Shown: positions 17,023-25,362 of the stretch, one piece after another
How positions within the stretch are numbered: the stretch's first letter is position 1
How the letters are laid out: the number at the start of each line of letters is the position of its first letter
NCBI GenBank assembly: GCA_016936575.1
Contig: JAFGXQ010000013.1
Span: 66,835-123,597 of the forward strand
Source: Deltaproteobacteria bacterium
GTDB lineage: Bacteria > Myxococcota_A > Polyangia > JAAYKL01
DNA length: 56,763 nucleotides
Reading direction: 5' to 3'
Program-made: the position numbers and the translations under genes
Notes under the pieces: model-generated
Database searches by the model: none
Told to the model about the DNA's origin: nothing
The model's input: the letters and a program-made list of their open reading frames with translations, nothing else

Positions 17023-18195
17023 TCACAACATGATCACTTCGGTGTTTTCAATCGCTTCTTCCAGCGCCTCGTGCCAGTTTCCACGCGATTCAAATTTGGC
17101 GGCGGTTTTCGCGGTACCCTTGGTTTCAGGGTGCGCCGGCACAAAAAGGGTGCAACAGTCTTCAAACGGTTGAATCGAAATATCATAGGTGCCGATATCT
17201 CTCGCAATATTGATGGTTTCAATTTTGTCCATGGCCAGAATCGGACGCAGAATGGGCATGGTGGCAGCGTCTTCAACCGCAGCCATATTCTCCAATGTCT
17301 GACTGGCCACCTGACCCAAATTTTCTCCGGTGGCCAGTGCCTTGATGCCGTCCTGTTCCGCCAGCCGCTCGGCAATGCGAATCATAGCGCGCCGATACAG
17401 CAATACCAGGTATCCGGGGTTCGCCGCGTCACGCAGCGCCTCCTGTACTTTGGCGAACGGCACCACACACAACTTGAACTTTTTCTGTCGTTTGGCGAGC
17501 ACCTCTGCCAGCTCAATGACTTTATTTTTCGCACCGTCTGATGTGTATGGGAACGCATGGAAATAGATACCTGTCAGCGACACGCCTCTCTTTTGCAGCA
17601 TGTGACCGGCCACCGGAGAATCAATCCCGCCCGAAAGCAACAGCGCCGCCCGGCCGGATGTTCCCACCGGCAGACCACCGCCGCCCTTGAGTTGTTCCGT
17701 CCAGAGAAATGTCCATTCTCTGCCCACTTCAATGCCGATACTCAAATCCGGCTGTTCCAAATCCACGCCGAAGCCGGTGGCCACATTGACCGCGGACCCC
17801 ACTTCGACCCCCAGCTGCGCCGACGTATGGCTGAATGATTTATCGGAACGGCGAGCTGCGATTCGAAATACGGTATCCGCATCGCCGTGGAACTGCGTCG
17901 CCAGAGATACCGCGTTGGCGGTAATTGCTTCAATATCTTTTTTACAGAACACCACCGGCGAATACGACGAAATACCGAACACCCAACGCAGCCGGTCCAG
18001 CACGTCCTCATCGCATGCGCCGTGCAAGAAAATACGTCCCTGTCCCGACAATACGCTGATATCATCGCGGTCTCTGAACACACGCTTTACGTTGGCCACC
18101 ATGGCATTCATAAAGAGATGTCGGTTCCCGCCTTTTAAGTACAGTTCTCCAACCCGAAGCACTACGCCGTTTCCTTCGAATAACTGTTTCTTCAT
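17023..18195 (-). CDS. thiI: tRNA 4-thiouridine sulfurtransferase ThiI, short form
   Basis: A 390-residue enzyme that activates uridine-8 of tRNA with ATP and replaces its oxygen by sulfur; in many bacteria it also supplies sulfur for thiamine. A ferredoxin-like/THUMP region spans about 1-165, followed by a PP-loop ATPase with SGGIDSP (188-194). The Cys in EDCC (347-348) aligns with the persulfide-related Cys of the AANH domain. The C-terminal rhodanese domain of the E. coli enzyme is missing. This is the B. subtilis-type architecture, in which sulfur comes straight from a dedicated desulfurase. Its start overlaps the stop of the upstream cysteine desulfurase by 4 nt, so the pair is coupled. 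Confidence 0.9.
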   Translation of the reverse strand: MKKQLFEGNGVVLRVGELYLKGGNRHLFMNAMVANVKRVFRDRDDISVLSGQGRIFLHGACDEDVLDRLRWVFGISSYSPVVFCKKDIEAITANAVSLATQFHGDADTVFRIAARRSDKSFSHTSAQLGVEVGSAVNVATGFGVDLEQPDLSIGIEVGREWTFLWTEQLKGGGGLPVGTSGRAALLLSGGIDSPVAGHMLQKRGVSLTGIYFHAFPYTSDGAKNKVIELAEVLAKRQKKFKLCVVPFAKVQEALRDAANPGYLVLLYRRAMIRIAERLAEQDGIKALATGENLGQVASQTLENMAAVEDAATMPILRPILAMDKIETINIARDIGTYDISIQPFEDCCTLFVPAHPETKGTAKTAAKFESRGNWHEALEEAIENTEVIML

Positions 18196-19334
18196 ATGCC
18201 TGCCCGTCCTTGCCGCACCTCTGAAAGGGCGGATTGAAAGATAGATGCCGCCTGAGACAGCTCTTCCTCACTGGTTTCGTATTGTATGCTGAAACGCACC
18301 ACCCCGTCTTCGGGTTTCAGGCCCGCCTCCACAAGGCAACGAGGGGGTGCCGTGCGCGTAGAATGACACGCGGAACCGGCCGATGCCAACACATTATATT
18401 TTTCAAGCGTATGCAACAACACTTCCGATTTTACATTTGTCACGCCAACTACCAGCATCCCCGCCGCGCGATGAGCCGCATCCCCTAGCGGATATACTTC
18501 ATCCCCGCAAATGCGCGCAGCAAATTCTGTCATGCGTTGGTGCATCGCTAAAACGCCTGCCTGTCTTTTTTCGGCGGTAATCCGAGCGGCTTCGCCCATT
18601 CCCACAATTGCCGGCAGATTCAATGTGCCGGGACGCATTCCCTTCTGTTGGTCGCCTCCACAAAAAAGCGGCTTTATCGCACCGCCGGTACGAAACAGCA
18701 ACGCCCCAACCCCTTGCGGGCCGTGAATCTTATGTCCCGAAATCGTTACAGAATCCACTTCTCTACAGTAATCAAGCCGTGTCAGTTGCACCGCAGCCTG
18801 CACCGCATCCACATGCACTTTCACCCGCGGGGCAATTCGTTTGACTGCGCGGGCAATCTCATTCACCGGTTGCACCGTACCCATCTCATTGGCCACATGA
18901 ATCACTGAAACCAGGGCCGTATCCTTGCCCGCTTTTTCGGCGAACGCCTTCGGCGATACCGCACCTGTCGCACCTCCACCGATCACATGCAGGGTACACC
19001 CTCGCCCGGCAAGCAATCTTGCGGTATCGATAACGGATGCATGTTCCATCCCGCTGGTGATAACCGCGTTCCGTTTTCCTTTAGGGCAATATGTATGTAC
19101 GGCCAGATTGTTGGCCTCGGTGCCGCCGGAGGTAAACAGCACATCCCAATCACTGGTGCCAACCAGCGTTTTAATATGCTGCCTGGCAATAGCAACCGCG
19201 CGTTCCGCCTGCGCGCCTCTACGATGTAGAGAGGACGCATTTCCGAAATCGTCGGTCATCACGCGCAGCATCACATCGCGAACTTCCACATACGGTTTGG
19301 TGGTTGCAGCGTTATCCAGGTAAATTTCTGTCAT
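18192..19334 (-). CDS. Cysteine desulfurase (IscS/NifS/NifZ-like), ThiI partner
   Basis: A 380-residue class V aminotransferase-fold enzyme that takes sulfur from cysteine using PLP. It has the N-terminal YLDNAATT, the SGGTEANN substrate loop (69-76), the PLP lysine in SGHKIHGPQG (Lys202) and the catalytic loop Cys in SAGSACHST (Cys323). It lies immediately upstream of and overlaps thiI, and no scaffold (IscU) or ferredoxin gene is nearby. It is therefore more likely to serve tRNA thiolation than Fe-S assembly, as B. subtilis NifZ does. That job assignment is inferred from context. Confidence 0.88.
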   Translation of the reverse strand: MTEIYLDNAATTKPYVEVRDVMLRVMTDDFGNASSLHRRGAQAERAVAIARQHIKTLVGTSDWDVLFTSGGTEANNLAVHTYCPKGKRNAVITSGMEHASVIDTARLLAGRGCTLHVIGGGATGAVSPKAFAEKAGKDTALVSVIHVANEMGTVQPVNEIARAVKRIAPRVKVHVDAVQAAVQLTRLDYCREVDSVTISGHKIHGPQGVGALLFRTGGAIKPLFCGGDQQKGMRPGTLNLPAIVGMGEAARITAEKRQAGVLAMHQRMTEFAARICGDEVYPLGDAAHRAAGMLVVGVTNVKSEVLLHTLEKYNVLASAGSACHSTRTAPPRCLVEAGLKPEDGVVRFSIQYETSEEELSQAASIFQSALSEVRQGRAGI

Positions 19335-19442
19335 GAATGCACAGTTTCCGTAAAATACGCCGGTCGCAGAAGCCTGCCGCCGAATGCGTCAAAATCAATA
19401 AATGGGGTACAGCCGGTTACTGCGCAAAAAAGAAGGGATGTG

Positions 19443-19694
19443 TTACTGAGCAGAGACGCCGATATATTTTCGGTTGTTTCTGGTGTAGAACTCAACAACG
19501 CCTTCTTCTACCGCGAACAGAGTGTAATCACTTCCGGTTTTTACGCCATTGCCGGCGTGAAATGTGGTACCGCGCTGACGAACCAGAATATTTCCGGGAA
19601 CCACCTGCTCACCGGCGAATTTCTTGATGCCCAGCCGTTTACCGATACTGTCGCGACCATTACTGGTTGAGCCTTGACCTTTCTTATGTGCCAT
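19443..19694 (-). CDS. rpmA: 50S ribosomal protein L27
   Basis: An 83-residue protein matching L27 throughout: N-terminal [10 protein letters not shown], then [26 protein letters not shown] and HAGNGVKTG. The N-terminus, which reaches toward the peptidyl-transferase centre, has no cleavable extension of the Firmicutes type. GGAGG lies before the ATG. It follows rplU by 12 nt in the usual rplU-rpmA order, but the gene after it is a cysteine desulfurase and not the frequent neighbour obgE. Confidence 0.97.
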   Translation of the reverse strand: MAHKKGQGSTSNGRDSIGKRLGIKKFAGEQVVPGNILVRQRGTTFHAGNGVKTGSDYTLFAVEEGVVEFYTRNNRKYIGVSAQ

Positions 19695-19706
19695 AGTGCG
19701 GCCTCC

Positions 19707-20018
19707 TTACCCTGAAATCTTGGTAATGCGTAAGTCGGTAAAGCTTTGGCGATGACCCTGCTTTTTGCGATACGCTTTGCGTTTTTTAAATTTAAACACA
19801 ACGATTTTTTTGTCGCGTCCCTGCTCAACGATTTCGGCTTCCACTTTGGCACCTTTCACAACGGGCGCGCCCACTTTGGATTTCTCGCCGTCGCCAAGCA
19901 TCAATACGTTGTCGAGAACAACTTTCGCACCGGCATCTCCTGCCAATTTTTCAACGCGAACTTTGTCGCCTTCGGATACCCGGTATTGTTTTCCACCTGT
20001 AGCAATTACAGCATACAT
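19707..20018 (-). CDS. rplU: 50S ribosomal protein L21
   Basis: A 103-residue protein with the L21 pattern: MYAVIATGGKQYRV at the start, the central VLMLGDGEKSKVG, and the C-terminal KRKAYRKKQGHRQSFT that contacts 23S rRNA. Length equals the family norm. It is first of the rplU-rpmA pair, with its own likely promoter and a leader hairpin upstream. A good ribosome site (GAGG) precedes the ATG. Confidence 0.97.
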   Translation of the reverse strand: MYAVIATGGKQYRVSEGDKVRVEKLAGDAGAKVVLDNVLMLGDGEKSKVGAPVVKGAKVEAEIVEQGRDKKIVVFKFKKRKAYRKKQGHRQSFTDLRITKISG

Positions 20019-20047
20019 AATCTAACCTCGTTTTGTTAACATTATAT

Positions 20048-20071
20048 CTGCCGTTTTCTTCTTATCGGCAG
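20048..20071 (-). promoter_or_regulatory. Hairpin in the rplU leader
   Basis: CTGCCG and CGGCAG, 12 nt apart, form a perfect 6-bp stem in the leader between the predicted promoter and rplU. Ribosomal protein operons often carry such leaders for feedback control, and L21 leaders are known in other phyla. Similarity to those is not established here. Confidence 0.35.
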
Positions 20072-20081
20072 AGAGGGCGGT

Positions 20082-20109
20082 ATTGTACCCAGACAGCAAT
20101 TTGGATCAA
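20082..20109 (-). promoter_or_regulatory. Probable sigma-70 promoter of rplU-rpmA
   Basis: On the minus strand TTGATC (20104-20109) and TACAAT (20082-20087) are spaced by 16 nt, close to the -35/-10 consensus. The -35 hexamer overlaps the last codons of the NAD kinase gene, so the ribosomal pair can be transcribed independently of it. Confidence 0.5.
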
Positions 20110-21017
20110 GTTTTATTTTTATCAAGTTTTCCATACAGGAATATCGGCGGGGCGCCGCCTGAAACTGTAATGATATCACCGAAGTTCACAGGCACCACAA
20201 CATGCGGTCCGTCAATAAAAAGTGTTGCGGATGACGATTTTGATCGAATCGCCAAAGAATCTTCCTTCGAGATCAGCCCGTTTGTCAGGCTCGGCAGGCG
20301 CAAATGGTCACGTCCGCCGCCGGGGCAAGGCTCGCGTACCAGGTATTGAAGTTCGGTCGCACCGGTCGGCATGGGCTCTCCTCCCGCCGCCTTAAGCGCT
20401 GCGGTACTTCCCGATGCGGTTGAAATCCATATGCCCGACGAAATCTGATGCTCCCGCTGCTTGTTGACACGCAGTTCATATCTTGTTGTGGAGGCAGGAC
20501 AATTATTCGAAAAAAGCACATCGTTGAGCACACGGGAGTTGACGACCTCGCCGTTCACCGTGACTTCCATCCGATACAATTTCTGCACCTCCATGTCCAT
20601 ATCAAGTACCTTGTCAATAATCTCCGGGAATTCAGATGCATCTCCGGACGCGAAGTAACCGGTCGACGTTTCAGGCGATGAATTAATTGACAATACCGGC
20701 ACTTTGCCGATGGCGTGGGAGGCATGCAGAATCGTACCGTCACCACCCACGGTAATCACCAAATCAAAATTGTCGGGAATGAGGCCGCTGAAGTCGTGCC
20801 GCCAGGTGGCGTTGATACCTCGTTGTTCAAGCGCATCCTGTATTTGCGCCATAGATCGGGTATGGGTGTCGTGAGCCAGTAGCATACGATCAATAATTGG
20901 GTCTTTTTGCGCTTCCATCGCCCGTAGCAAATGCCGATATTCTCCGGATGTCATCTGCTGATAAGATGTTTTGCGGTGAATCACCAATACTTTATATCCG
21001 TTGCCATGCGAACTCAT
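20106..21017 (-). CDS. nadK: NAD kinase
   Basis: About 303 residues; phosphorylates NAD to NADP. The family signature GGDGT is at about 91-95 (VITVGGDGTIL). The usual N-E motif appears as NDVLFS, and the conserved S-T-P-T-G-S-T-A-Y segment reads STASGSTAA, so the region after the active site is somewhat divergent. GG and DGPHVV follow as expected. The ATG at 21017 is chosen over a TTG two codons earlier. The first 50 residues (with a Met-rich helix) are longer than the minimal bacterial form. It is divergent from rqcH. Confidence 0.85.
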   Translation of the reverse strand: MSSHGNGYKVLVIHRKTSYQQMTSGEYRHLLRAMEAQKDPIIDRMLLAHDTHTRSMAQIQDALEQRGINATWRHDFSGLIPDNFDLVITVGGDGTILHASHAIGKVPVLSINSSPETSTGYFASGDASEFPEIIDKVLDMDMEVQKLYRMEVTVNGEVVNSRVLNDVLFSNNCPASTTRYELRVNKQREHQISSGIWISTASGSTAALKAAGGEPMPTGATELQYLVREPCPGGGRDHLRLPSLTNGLISKEDSLAIRSKSSSATLFIDGPHVVVPVNFGDIITVSGGAPPIFLYGKLDKNKT

Positions 21018-21091
21018 ACCCAAACTTTACTTTTGCAAATCATTTATAACAAGTTACAAAGAAAAAAATCACAGCTGAACCCGAGGAAAAA

Positions 21092-22537
21092 TTGAGTTTC
21101 AGTGCAAAAGAAATAGACGTCGTCGCAGAAAACCTGAACCGCGAAGTATCGCTCACCCTGGTTCGGAAAGTGCTTTCTCCAGCCGCAGGTAATCGTATCT
21201 GTATGGAGTTGCGCGGACCGGGCCGCAACCACTATCTGCAACTTTGTGTGGCCGCCCAATTCTGTTCGCTGGGCAGAGTGAACGAGAAACCCAAAGCCGC
21301 CGATGTTCCCGTGTCATTTGTGATGCTGCTGCGCAAGCACCTTATCAACTGCGTCGTGCGAAAAATCGAGTCACTGAATCGCGACCGCGTCGTTGCGATA
21401 CGACTGGAAAGAAAAAGCGAGGGATTAACGCTGTTGGCAGAGCTGTCCGGACGTCACGGCAATCTGTTTTTACTGGACGCAAACAACGTCATCATGGGCA
21501 CGTTTTATCCCAACCGTTCGAATAAAAGACCGCTGGTGGTGGGAGAACCATACACATTGCCGCTGAACCCACCGGAACGGTTCAATCAGTCATGCCGCAT
21601 CCCAGCTGGACCGAACGTCGACATCGAAATGATGCAACTGTATGTCGACAAAGAGCAGGCACACCAGCTTTCGCAAAAACGCGCACAAGTGAATCGGGCG
21701 GCCAATGCGCTGCTGAAAAAACAACGTACGTTGGTTCGCAATCTTCAAACCGACCAGCAAAACGCCGCACGCGCGGCCCAACTGCAGAGCCATGCATACG
21801 TGATTCAGGCCAATCTGCAACGCATTGCCCGAGGCCAGGAAAAATTTACCGGTGTGGATTTTGAGGGGCGCGAGGTATCTATTCCGTTGAATCCAAAATG
21901 CTCGGCCGTCGAAAACATGCAATCCATGTTCGAAAAGGCGAGTCGTTTGAACCGCGCCTCTGACAAAATTGAAGAGCGACTGTTGCAGGCAATGGTTGAT
22001 GAAGAAAAGCTTCAAACGCTGCACGCGCAAATCGCAACCGCCGACAACGACGCGCTCGATGCGATTGCCGCGTCCTTGTCGGCAACCAATGCCCAGGTGG
22101 TGGAACGCGCCCGGGGAAAAACCGGCCCGGCGGCGCGTCTCCCATATAAACAGTTTTCCATCTTCAGTGCCCACACCGCCCGCGTCGGCAAAAACGCCAA
22201 AGACAACGACGCACTGACCCTACGACACGCCCGGCCCAACGATTTATGGCTTCATGTCCGCGGTATCCCGGGCAGTCACGTGGTGGTGCCCCTCGGAAGG
22301 GGCGAAGAACCCAGTCAGGATATACTCATCGACGCGGCCCACCTGGCGGCGCACTTTTCGTCCGCCCGCGGAGATGACCACGTGGAAGTGACCTATACCA
22401 AACGAAAATATGTACAAAAACCCAAAGGCTTCGCCGTAGGCGCAGTACGACTGCTGAAAGAAAAAACCTTCGTTCTGAAATTCGACCCTGCCCGCCTGCA
22501 AACCATTTTATCTTCTAATACCCGCTCAGCTCATTAA
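21092..22537 (+). CDS. rqcH: Ribosome-associated quality-control factor RqcH (NFACT family)
   Basis: A 481-residue NFACT protein that binds split 50S subunits carrying stalled nascent chains and recruits Ala-tRNA to add a C-terminal Ala tail. It has an NFACT-N domain (about 1-195) with the tRNA-selecting RDR motif (Arg97-Asp98-Arg99, equivalent to the DR pair of the S. aureus protein). Two coiled-coil arms follow (about 195-370), then an NFACT-R domain (about 380-470) with NDLWLHVRGIPGSHVV. It starts at TTG with GAGGA upstream. It lies divergently beside nadK. The final residues SSNTRSAH are encoded by DNA shared with the end of the lipase gene at 22901, so the native C-terminus may have been replaced. 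Confidence 0.85.
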   Translation: MSFSAKEIDVVAENLNREVSLTLVRKVLSPAAGNRICMELRGPGRNHYLQLCVAAQFCSLGRVNEKPKAADVPVSFVMLLRKHLINCVVRKIESLNRDRVVAIRLERKSEGLTLLAELSGRHGNLFLLDANNVIMGTFYPNRSNKRPLVVGEPYTLPLNPPERFNQSCRIPAGPNVDIEMMQLYVDKEQAHQLSQKRAQVNRAANALLKKQRTLVRNLQTDQQNAARAAQLQSHAYVIQANLQRIARGQEKFTGVDFEGREVSIPLNPKCSAVENMQSMFEKASRLNRASDKIEERLLQAMVDEEKLQTLHAQIATADNDALDAIAASLSATNAQVVERARGKTGPAARLPYKQFSIFSAHTARVGKNAKDNDALTLRHARPNDLWLHVRGIPGSHVVVPLGRGEEPSQDILIDAAHLAAHFSSARGDDHVEVTYTKRKYVQKPKGFAVGAVRLLKEKTFVLKFDPARLQTILSSNTRSAH

Positions 22538-22565
22538 ACCAATTGGCGGCATCAATTGTCACGCC
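22515..22565 (-). pseudogene. Remnant of a second copy of the 22901 lipase 3' end
   Basis: On the minus strand 16 codons plus stop read GVTIDAANWFNELSGY, nearly matching the C-terminus of the lipase-like gene (PAIIDAVTWFNELSGY). At DNA level 20 bases at 22516-22535 are identical to 22902-22921, with shorter matching blocks after. The frame is closed by a stop just upstream, so only the tail survives. It overlaps the last codons of rqcH on the other strand. Confidence 0.75.
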
Positions 22566-22900
22566 GATTTATTTAAATAGTTCCCAACCCAGAACGGCTG
22601 ATAATCCATCTAAACGTCATCCCCGCGAAGGCGGGGATCCAGTTGCTACGCTGGATTCCCGCCTTCGCGGGAATGACGAAATCGGACATCTGTGCGGAAA
22701 ACGTGCGTTCTGGGACGGACACAAATTAATAAAAATCACCTCATTTTTTTAAAATGAGCATCTGTTGGAGATGCGCTCGGAATATCAAAAATATCTGCCC
22801 TTCGGGGAGCAGCAAAAGACAAAACCAATCGCCAATCAGCACGAGATGTCGTTTAAACAAAGTTACAAAAGTTCCCCCGTCCCCTATATCGTCTATATCC
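22538..22900. other. Non-coding gap between rqcH and lipase gene
   Basis: No credible gene. It contains the lipase remnant, the long inverted repeat at 22615-22678, an AT-rich inverted repeat (CTCATTTT, 3 nt, AAAATGAG at 22740-22758) and a 6-bp hairpin (GCATCT, 5 nt, AGATGC at 22758-22774). The hairpins could end transcription of the two convergent genes, though none has a classic GC stem plus U-tract. Confidence 0.5.
22615..22678. repeat. Dispersed-type palindromic element (REP/MITE-like)
   Basis: Two 28-bp arms in inverted orientation (22615-22642 and 22651-22678) flank an 8-nt loop. The arms begin CGTCATCCCCGCG and end CGCGGGAATGACG. Each arm also contains its own small palindrome (CCCGC-GAAG-GCGGG), so a cruciform or double hairpin is possible. 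Elements starting CGTCATTCCCGCG are a widespread proteobacterial intergenic repeat. Only one copy is seen in this window. Confidence 0.8.
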
Positions 22901-24199
22901 TTAATACCCGCTCAGCTCATTGAACCAGGTAACGGCATCGATGATGGCGGGAGCGCCGGCGCTCTGGTGGTCTTCGCCTTCGAATTCAATTGTTTCAATC
23001 AGGGTTTCGGGGGTACCGGCGTCAATGAACGCAGTGACCAGGTTGGTGGTGAGGTCCAAGGGCACGTAGGTATCGGCAGTGCCGTGGTATAATCGGATGG
23101 GGGTTTGCGATGCAATCGCAGCAACCGAGTTTTCTTCAAAAGCGGTCAACAGGGTTTCATACGCGGTGTCGGTGTATAAACCGTCTATCAGCGCCGGAGC
23201 ATAGAGTTCCTGCATATTTGTTGTTAAAGAACCGTTGATGTCATCGGACGACAGTTGCCCGGTGTACAACGACGGAATCACGGCGGCATAATCGGCGGCG
23301 AAATACAGAGACAAATCATCAGAAATAAAGCCCATCGACTGAAACGCCAACACCGTGTAGGGGCCGTAGTAAGGCTGTTCGTATTGCGCCAAAGACAAAA
23401 TGTGCGCATTGATATCGGTCAAATCGTATGGCCCCGCACCTGCCGCCGTCGCCTGCAGCACCAACGGATAATCGGTTTGCGCATTCAAGTATTCGTGCAA
23501 CGCCATGGTGGCGTGACCCCCTTGAGAATACCCCACCAAAAACAGATCGCCGTTTAACGAGAATGTCAGTTCATTCATCGAGTCGAGCTCATCCACCGCA
23601 AGCAACATGTCCGACAGTGACTGCACCGTCACATCCTTGCAAAGATACGGATGAAACAGCTGAGTAGATTCACCGAAACCGATGTAGTCGGCAATCACCA
23701 CCGCGTAGCCCATTGACGCAATCGATGTAAACACCCGCATCAGCTGTCCGTTGTAATCTTCGGTGGGAGCGGCGGAATACTGGGTGTTGGTGCCGTTCTG
23801 ATAGCTGATGACCGGCACCGGCGTCTCCGTAAGGGGAACCGCCAGAAGCGCGGAAGCGGCAATATCGCTCTGCTGATATGCTGTACGATATACCATCTTG
23901 TACACCGCCACATCGTACGTAGCCAGCGCTGAGAACGAACCGCTCTCCGGAACCTGCAGCGCCATCAGCGAAAACAATCCGGATACTTCATCGGCAGTTA
24001 TTTCGCTCAACGGGGTGATGCTGGAAACATACTGGCCCGAGAGCGGAATAGGTGATTCGGTTTCGGAATCCGTACCGGATGTGTCACTGTCGGTATCTAT
24101 CGCGTCCGAAGCGTCCCCTGAATCATCGCATCCGATCGCCCACAGCAGTGCTGTCAGCAGGAAAAAGTGGATACAAACTCTTATCTGAATCATCGTCAT
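22901..24199 (-). CDS. Secretory lipase-like alpha/beta-hydrolase lipoprotein
   Basis: About 432 residues from the ATG at 24199; an upstream in-frame start at 24292 is unlikely. The signal peptide ends in the lipobox AIGC (Cys24), followed by an Asp/Ser/Thr linker (about 25-50). The catalytic part looks like the secretory lipase family: nucleophile elbow GYSQGGH with Ser225, an oxyanion/strand region VISYQNGTNT, DYIGFGES near 171, and a C-terminal GEDHQS that could supply the His. It probably cleaves esters outside the cell. Its 3' end is partly duplicated at 22515-22565. It is divergent from the glycosyltransferase at 24298. Confidence 0.75.
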   Translation of the reverse strand: MTMIQIRVCIHFFLLTALLWAIGCDDSGDASDAIDTDSDTSGTDSETESPIPLSGQYVSSITPLSEITADEVSGLFSLMALQVPESGSFSALATYDVAVYKMVYRTAYQQSDIAASALLAVPLTETPVPVISYQNGTNTQYSAAPTEDYNGQLMRVFTSIASMGYAVVIADYIGFGESTQLFHPYLCKDVTVQSLSDMLLAVDELDSMNELTFSLNGDLFLVGYSQGGHATMALHEYLNAQTDYPLVLQATAAGAGPYDLTDINAHILSLAQYEQPYYGPYTVLAFQSMGFISDDLSLYFAADYAAVIPSLYTGQLSSDDINGSLTTNMQELYAPALIDGLYTDTAYETLLTAFEENSVAAIASQTPIRLYHGTADTYVPLDLTTNLVTAFIDAGTPETLIETIEFEGEDHQSAGAPAIIDAVTWFNELSGY

Positions 24200-24297
24200 T
24201 TCTTTCTGTTTTGAAAAACCGTTCGATTCGGCTATACGAAAAAAAAACAGTGTGCTCAACGGAAACATTGAAATATAAACAGATTTGAACATACACT

Positions 24298-25290
24298 ATG
24301 AAATTGAACTTTGAACGGCTGAAAGGACCATTTGTGGATAGACCCGACTTTTCGGTGGTAATGCCGGTATTCAACGAAGGCGTGTTGATTGAAAACACGG
24401 TGAAGGCACTGATGGAGGTACTTCGCGAGGAGCCTCGGTTTGAGGTGGTGCTGGTCGATGACGGCTCTGGTGACGATACGTGGACGCATATCGCGGCACT
24501 CTCGCAAACCTATCCTCAGGTGAAAGGCGTGAAGTTCACCCGAAATTTCGGGCACCAATCCGCACTGCGCGCCGGCATCGAGCACGCGTCAGGCAATGCG
24601 GTGATTTCGATGGATTCGGACGGGGAGCACCCGGTGACCGTTGTCCCCCAAATGCTGGCCAAATGGCGTGCCGGAGCGAAGATTGTGCAATCGGTACGTA
24701 CCGAATCCAAAAAACTTTCATTGTCTAAACGGGCCAGTTCGAAGGGATTTTATCGATTGTTTTCGTGGCTGGCGGAAACCGATTTGCAACCGGGCATGGC
24801 CGATTTTCGACTGTTGGACCGCGAAGTGGTCGATGTGTTGATGCAGCATCCAAACGCCAGTGGCTTTTTACGGGGCTTCATTCCCTGGACAGGATTTACA
24901 ACCGAATATCTTGAGTTCGAACAAGGGCATCGCACGGCAGGCGTGTCGAAATTCACCACAAAAAAAATGCTGGGCCTGGCGCGTCAGGGTATTATCGGGT
25001 TTTCGGTAAAACCGCTGCGTATATCAATGCTGCTGGGCATGCTCACCTGCGTCTTCGCACTGATTAATCTGGTGTACACCCTGGTCGTACGTATTTTCTT
25101 TCCCGAAACCGTTGTGGACGGTTGGGCCACGGTTATCGGGCTGATGGCGCTGCTCGGCGGCGTGCAGTTGTTGGTAATCGGTATTCTGGGCGAATATATT
25201 GCGATGATGTTCGAAACCATTCGCAATCAGCCCACATTTATCGTTGACGAAAAAGTCGGGTTCACCGAAACGGCCCCGCGAAAAACATAA
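24298..25290 (+). CDS. GT2 polyprenyl-phosphate glycosyltransferase with two C-terminal TM helices
   Basis: A 330-residue inner-membrane enzyme of the dolichyl-phosphate-mannose-synthase/GtrB type. The GT-A fold shows FSVVMPVFNEG, VVLVDDGSGDDT and the metal-binding MDSDGEHP, all intact. A conserved RNFGHQSALRAG segment follows the first part. Two membrane helices at about 238-262 and 280-302 are followed by a short amphipathic tail with YIAMMFETIRNQP, typical of this group. It would transfer a sugar from a nucleotide to undecaprenyl phosphate on the cytoplasmic face. The ribosome site is weak. A flippase occurs at 13 kb, but no dedicated cluster is seen. Confidence 0.85.
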   Translation: MKLNFERLKGPFVDRPDFSVVMPVFNEGVLIENTVKALMEVLREEPRFEVVLVDDGSGDDTWTHIAALSQTYPQVKGVKFTRNFGHQSALRAGIEHASGNAVISMDSDGEHPVTVVPQMLAKWRAGAKIVQSVRTESKKLSLSKRASSKGFYRLFSWLAETDLQPGMADFRLLDREVVDVLMQHPNASGFLRGFIPWTGFTTEYLEFEQGHRTAGVSKFTTKKMLGLARQGIIGFSVKPLRISMLLGMLTCVFALINLVYTLVVRIFFPETVVDGWATVIGLMALLGGVQLLVIGILGEYIAMMFETIRNQPTFIVDEKVGFTETAPRKT

Positions 25291-25362
25291 AGTAATTACT
25301 CAATATCGTTTGCACCTGTATCGGCGAATGAAACACACTGCCGAAAGGTGGGGAGGCACAAC

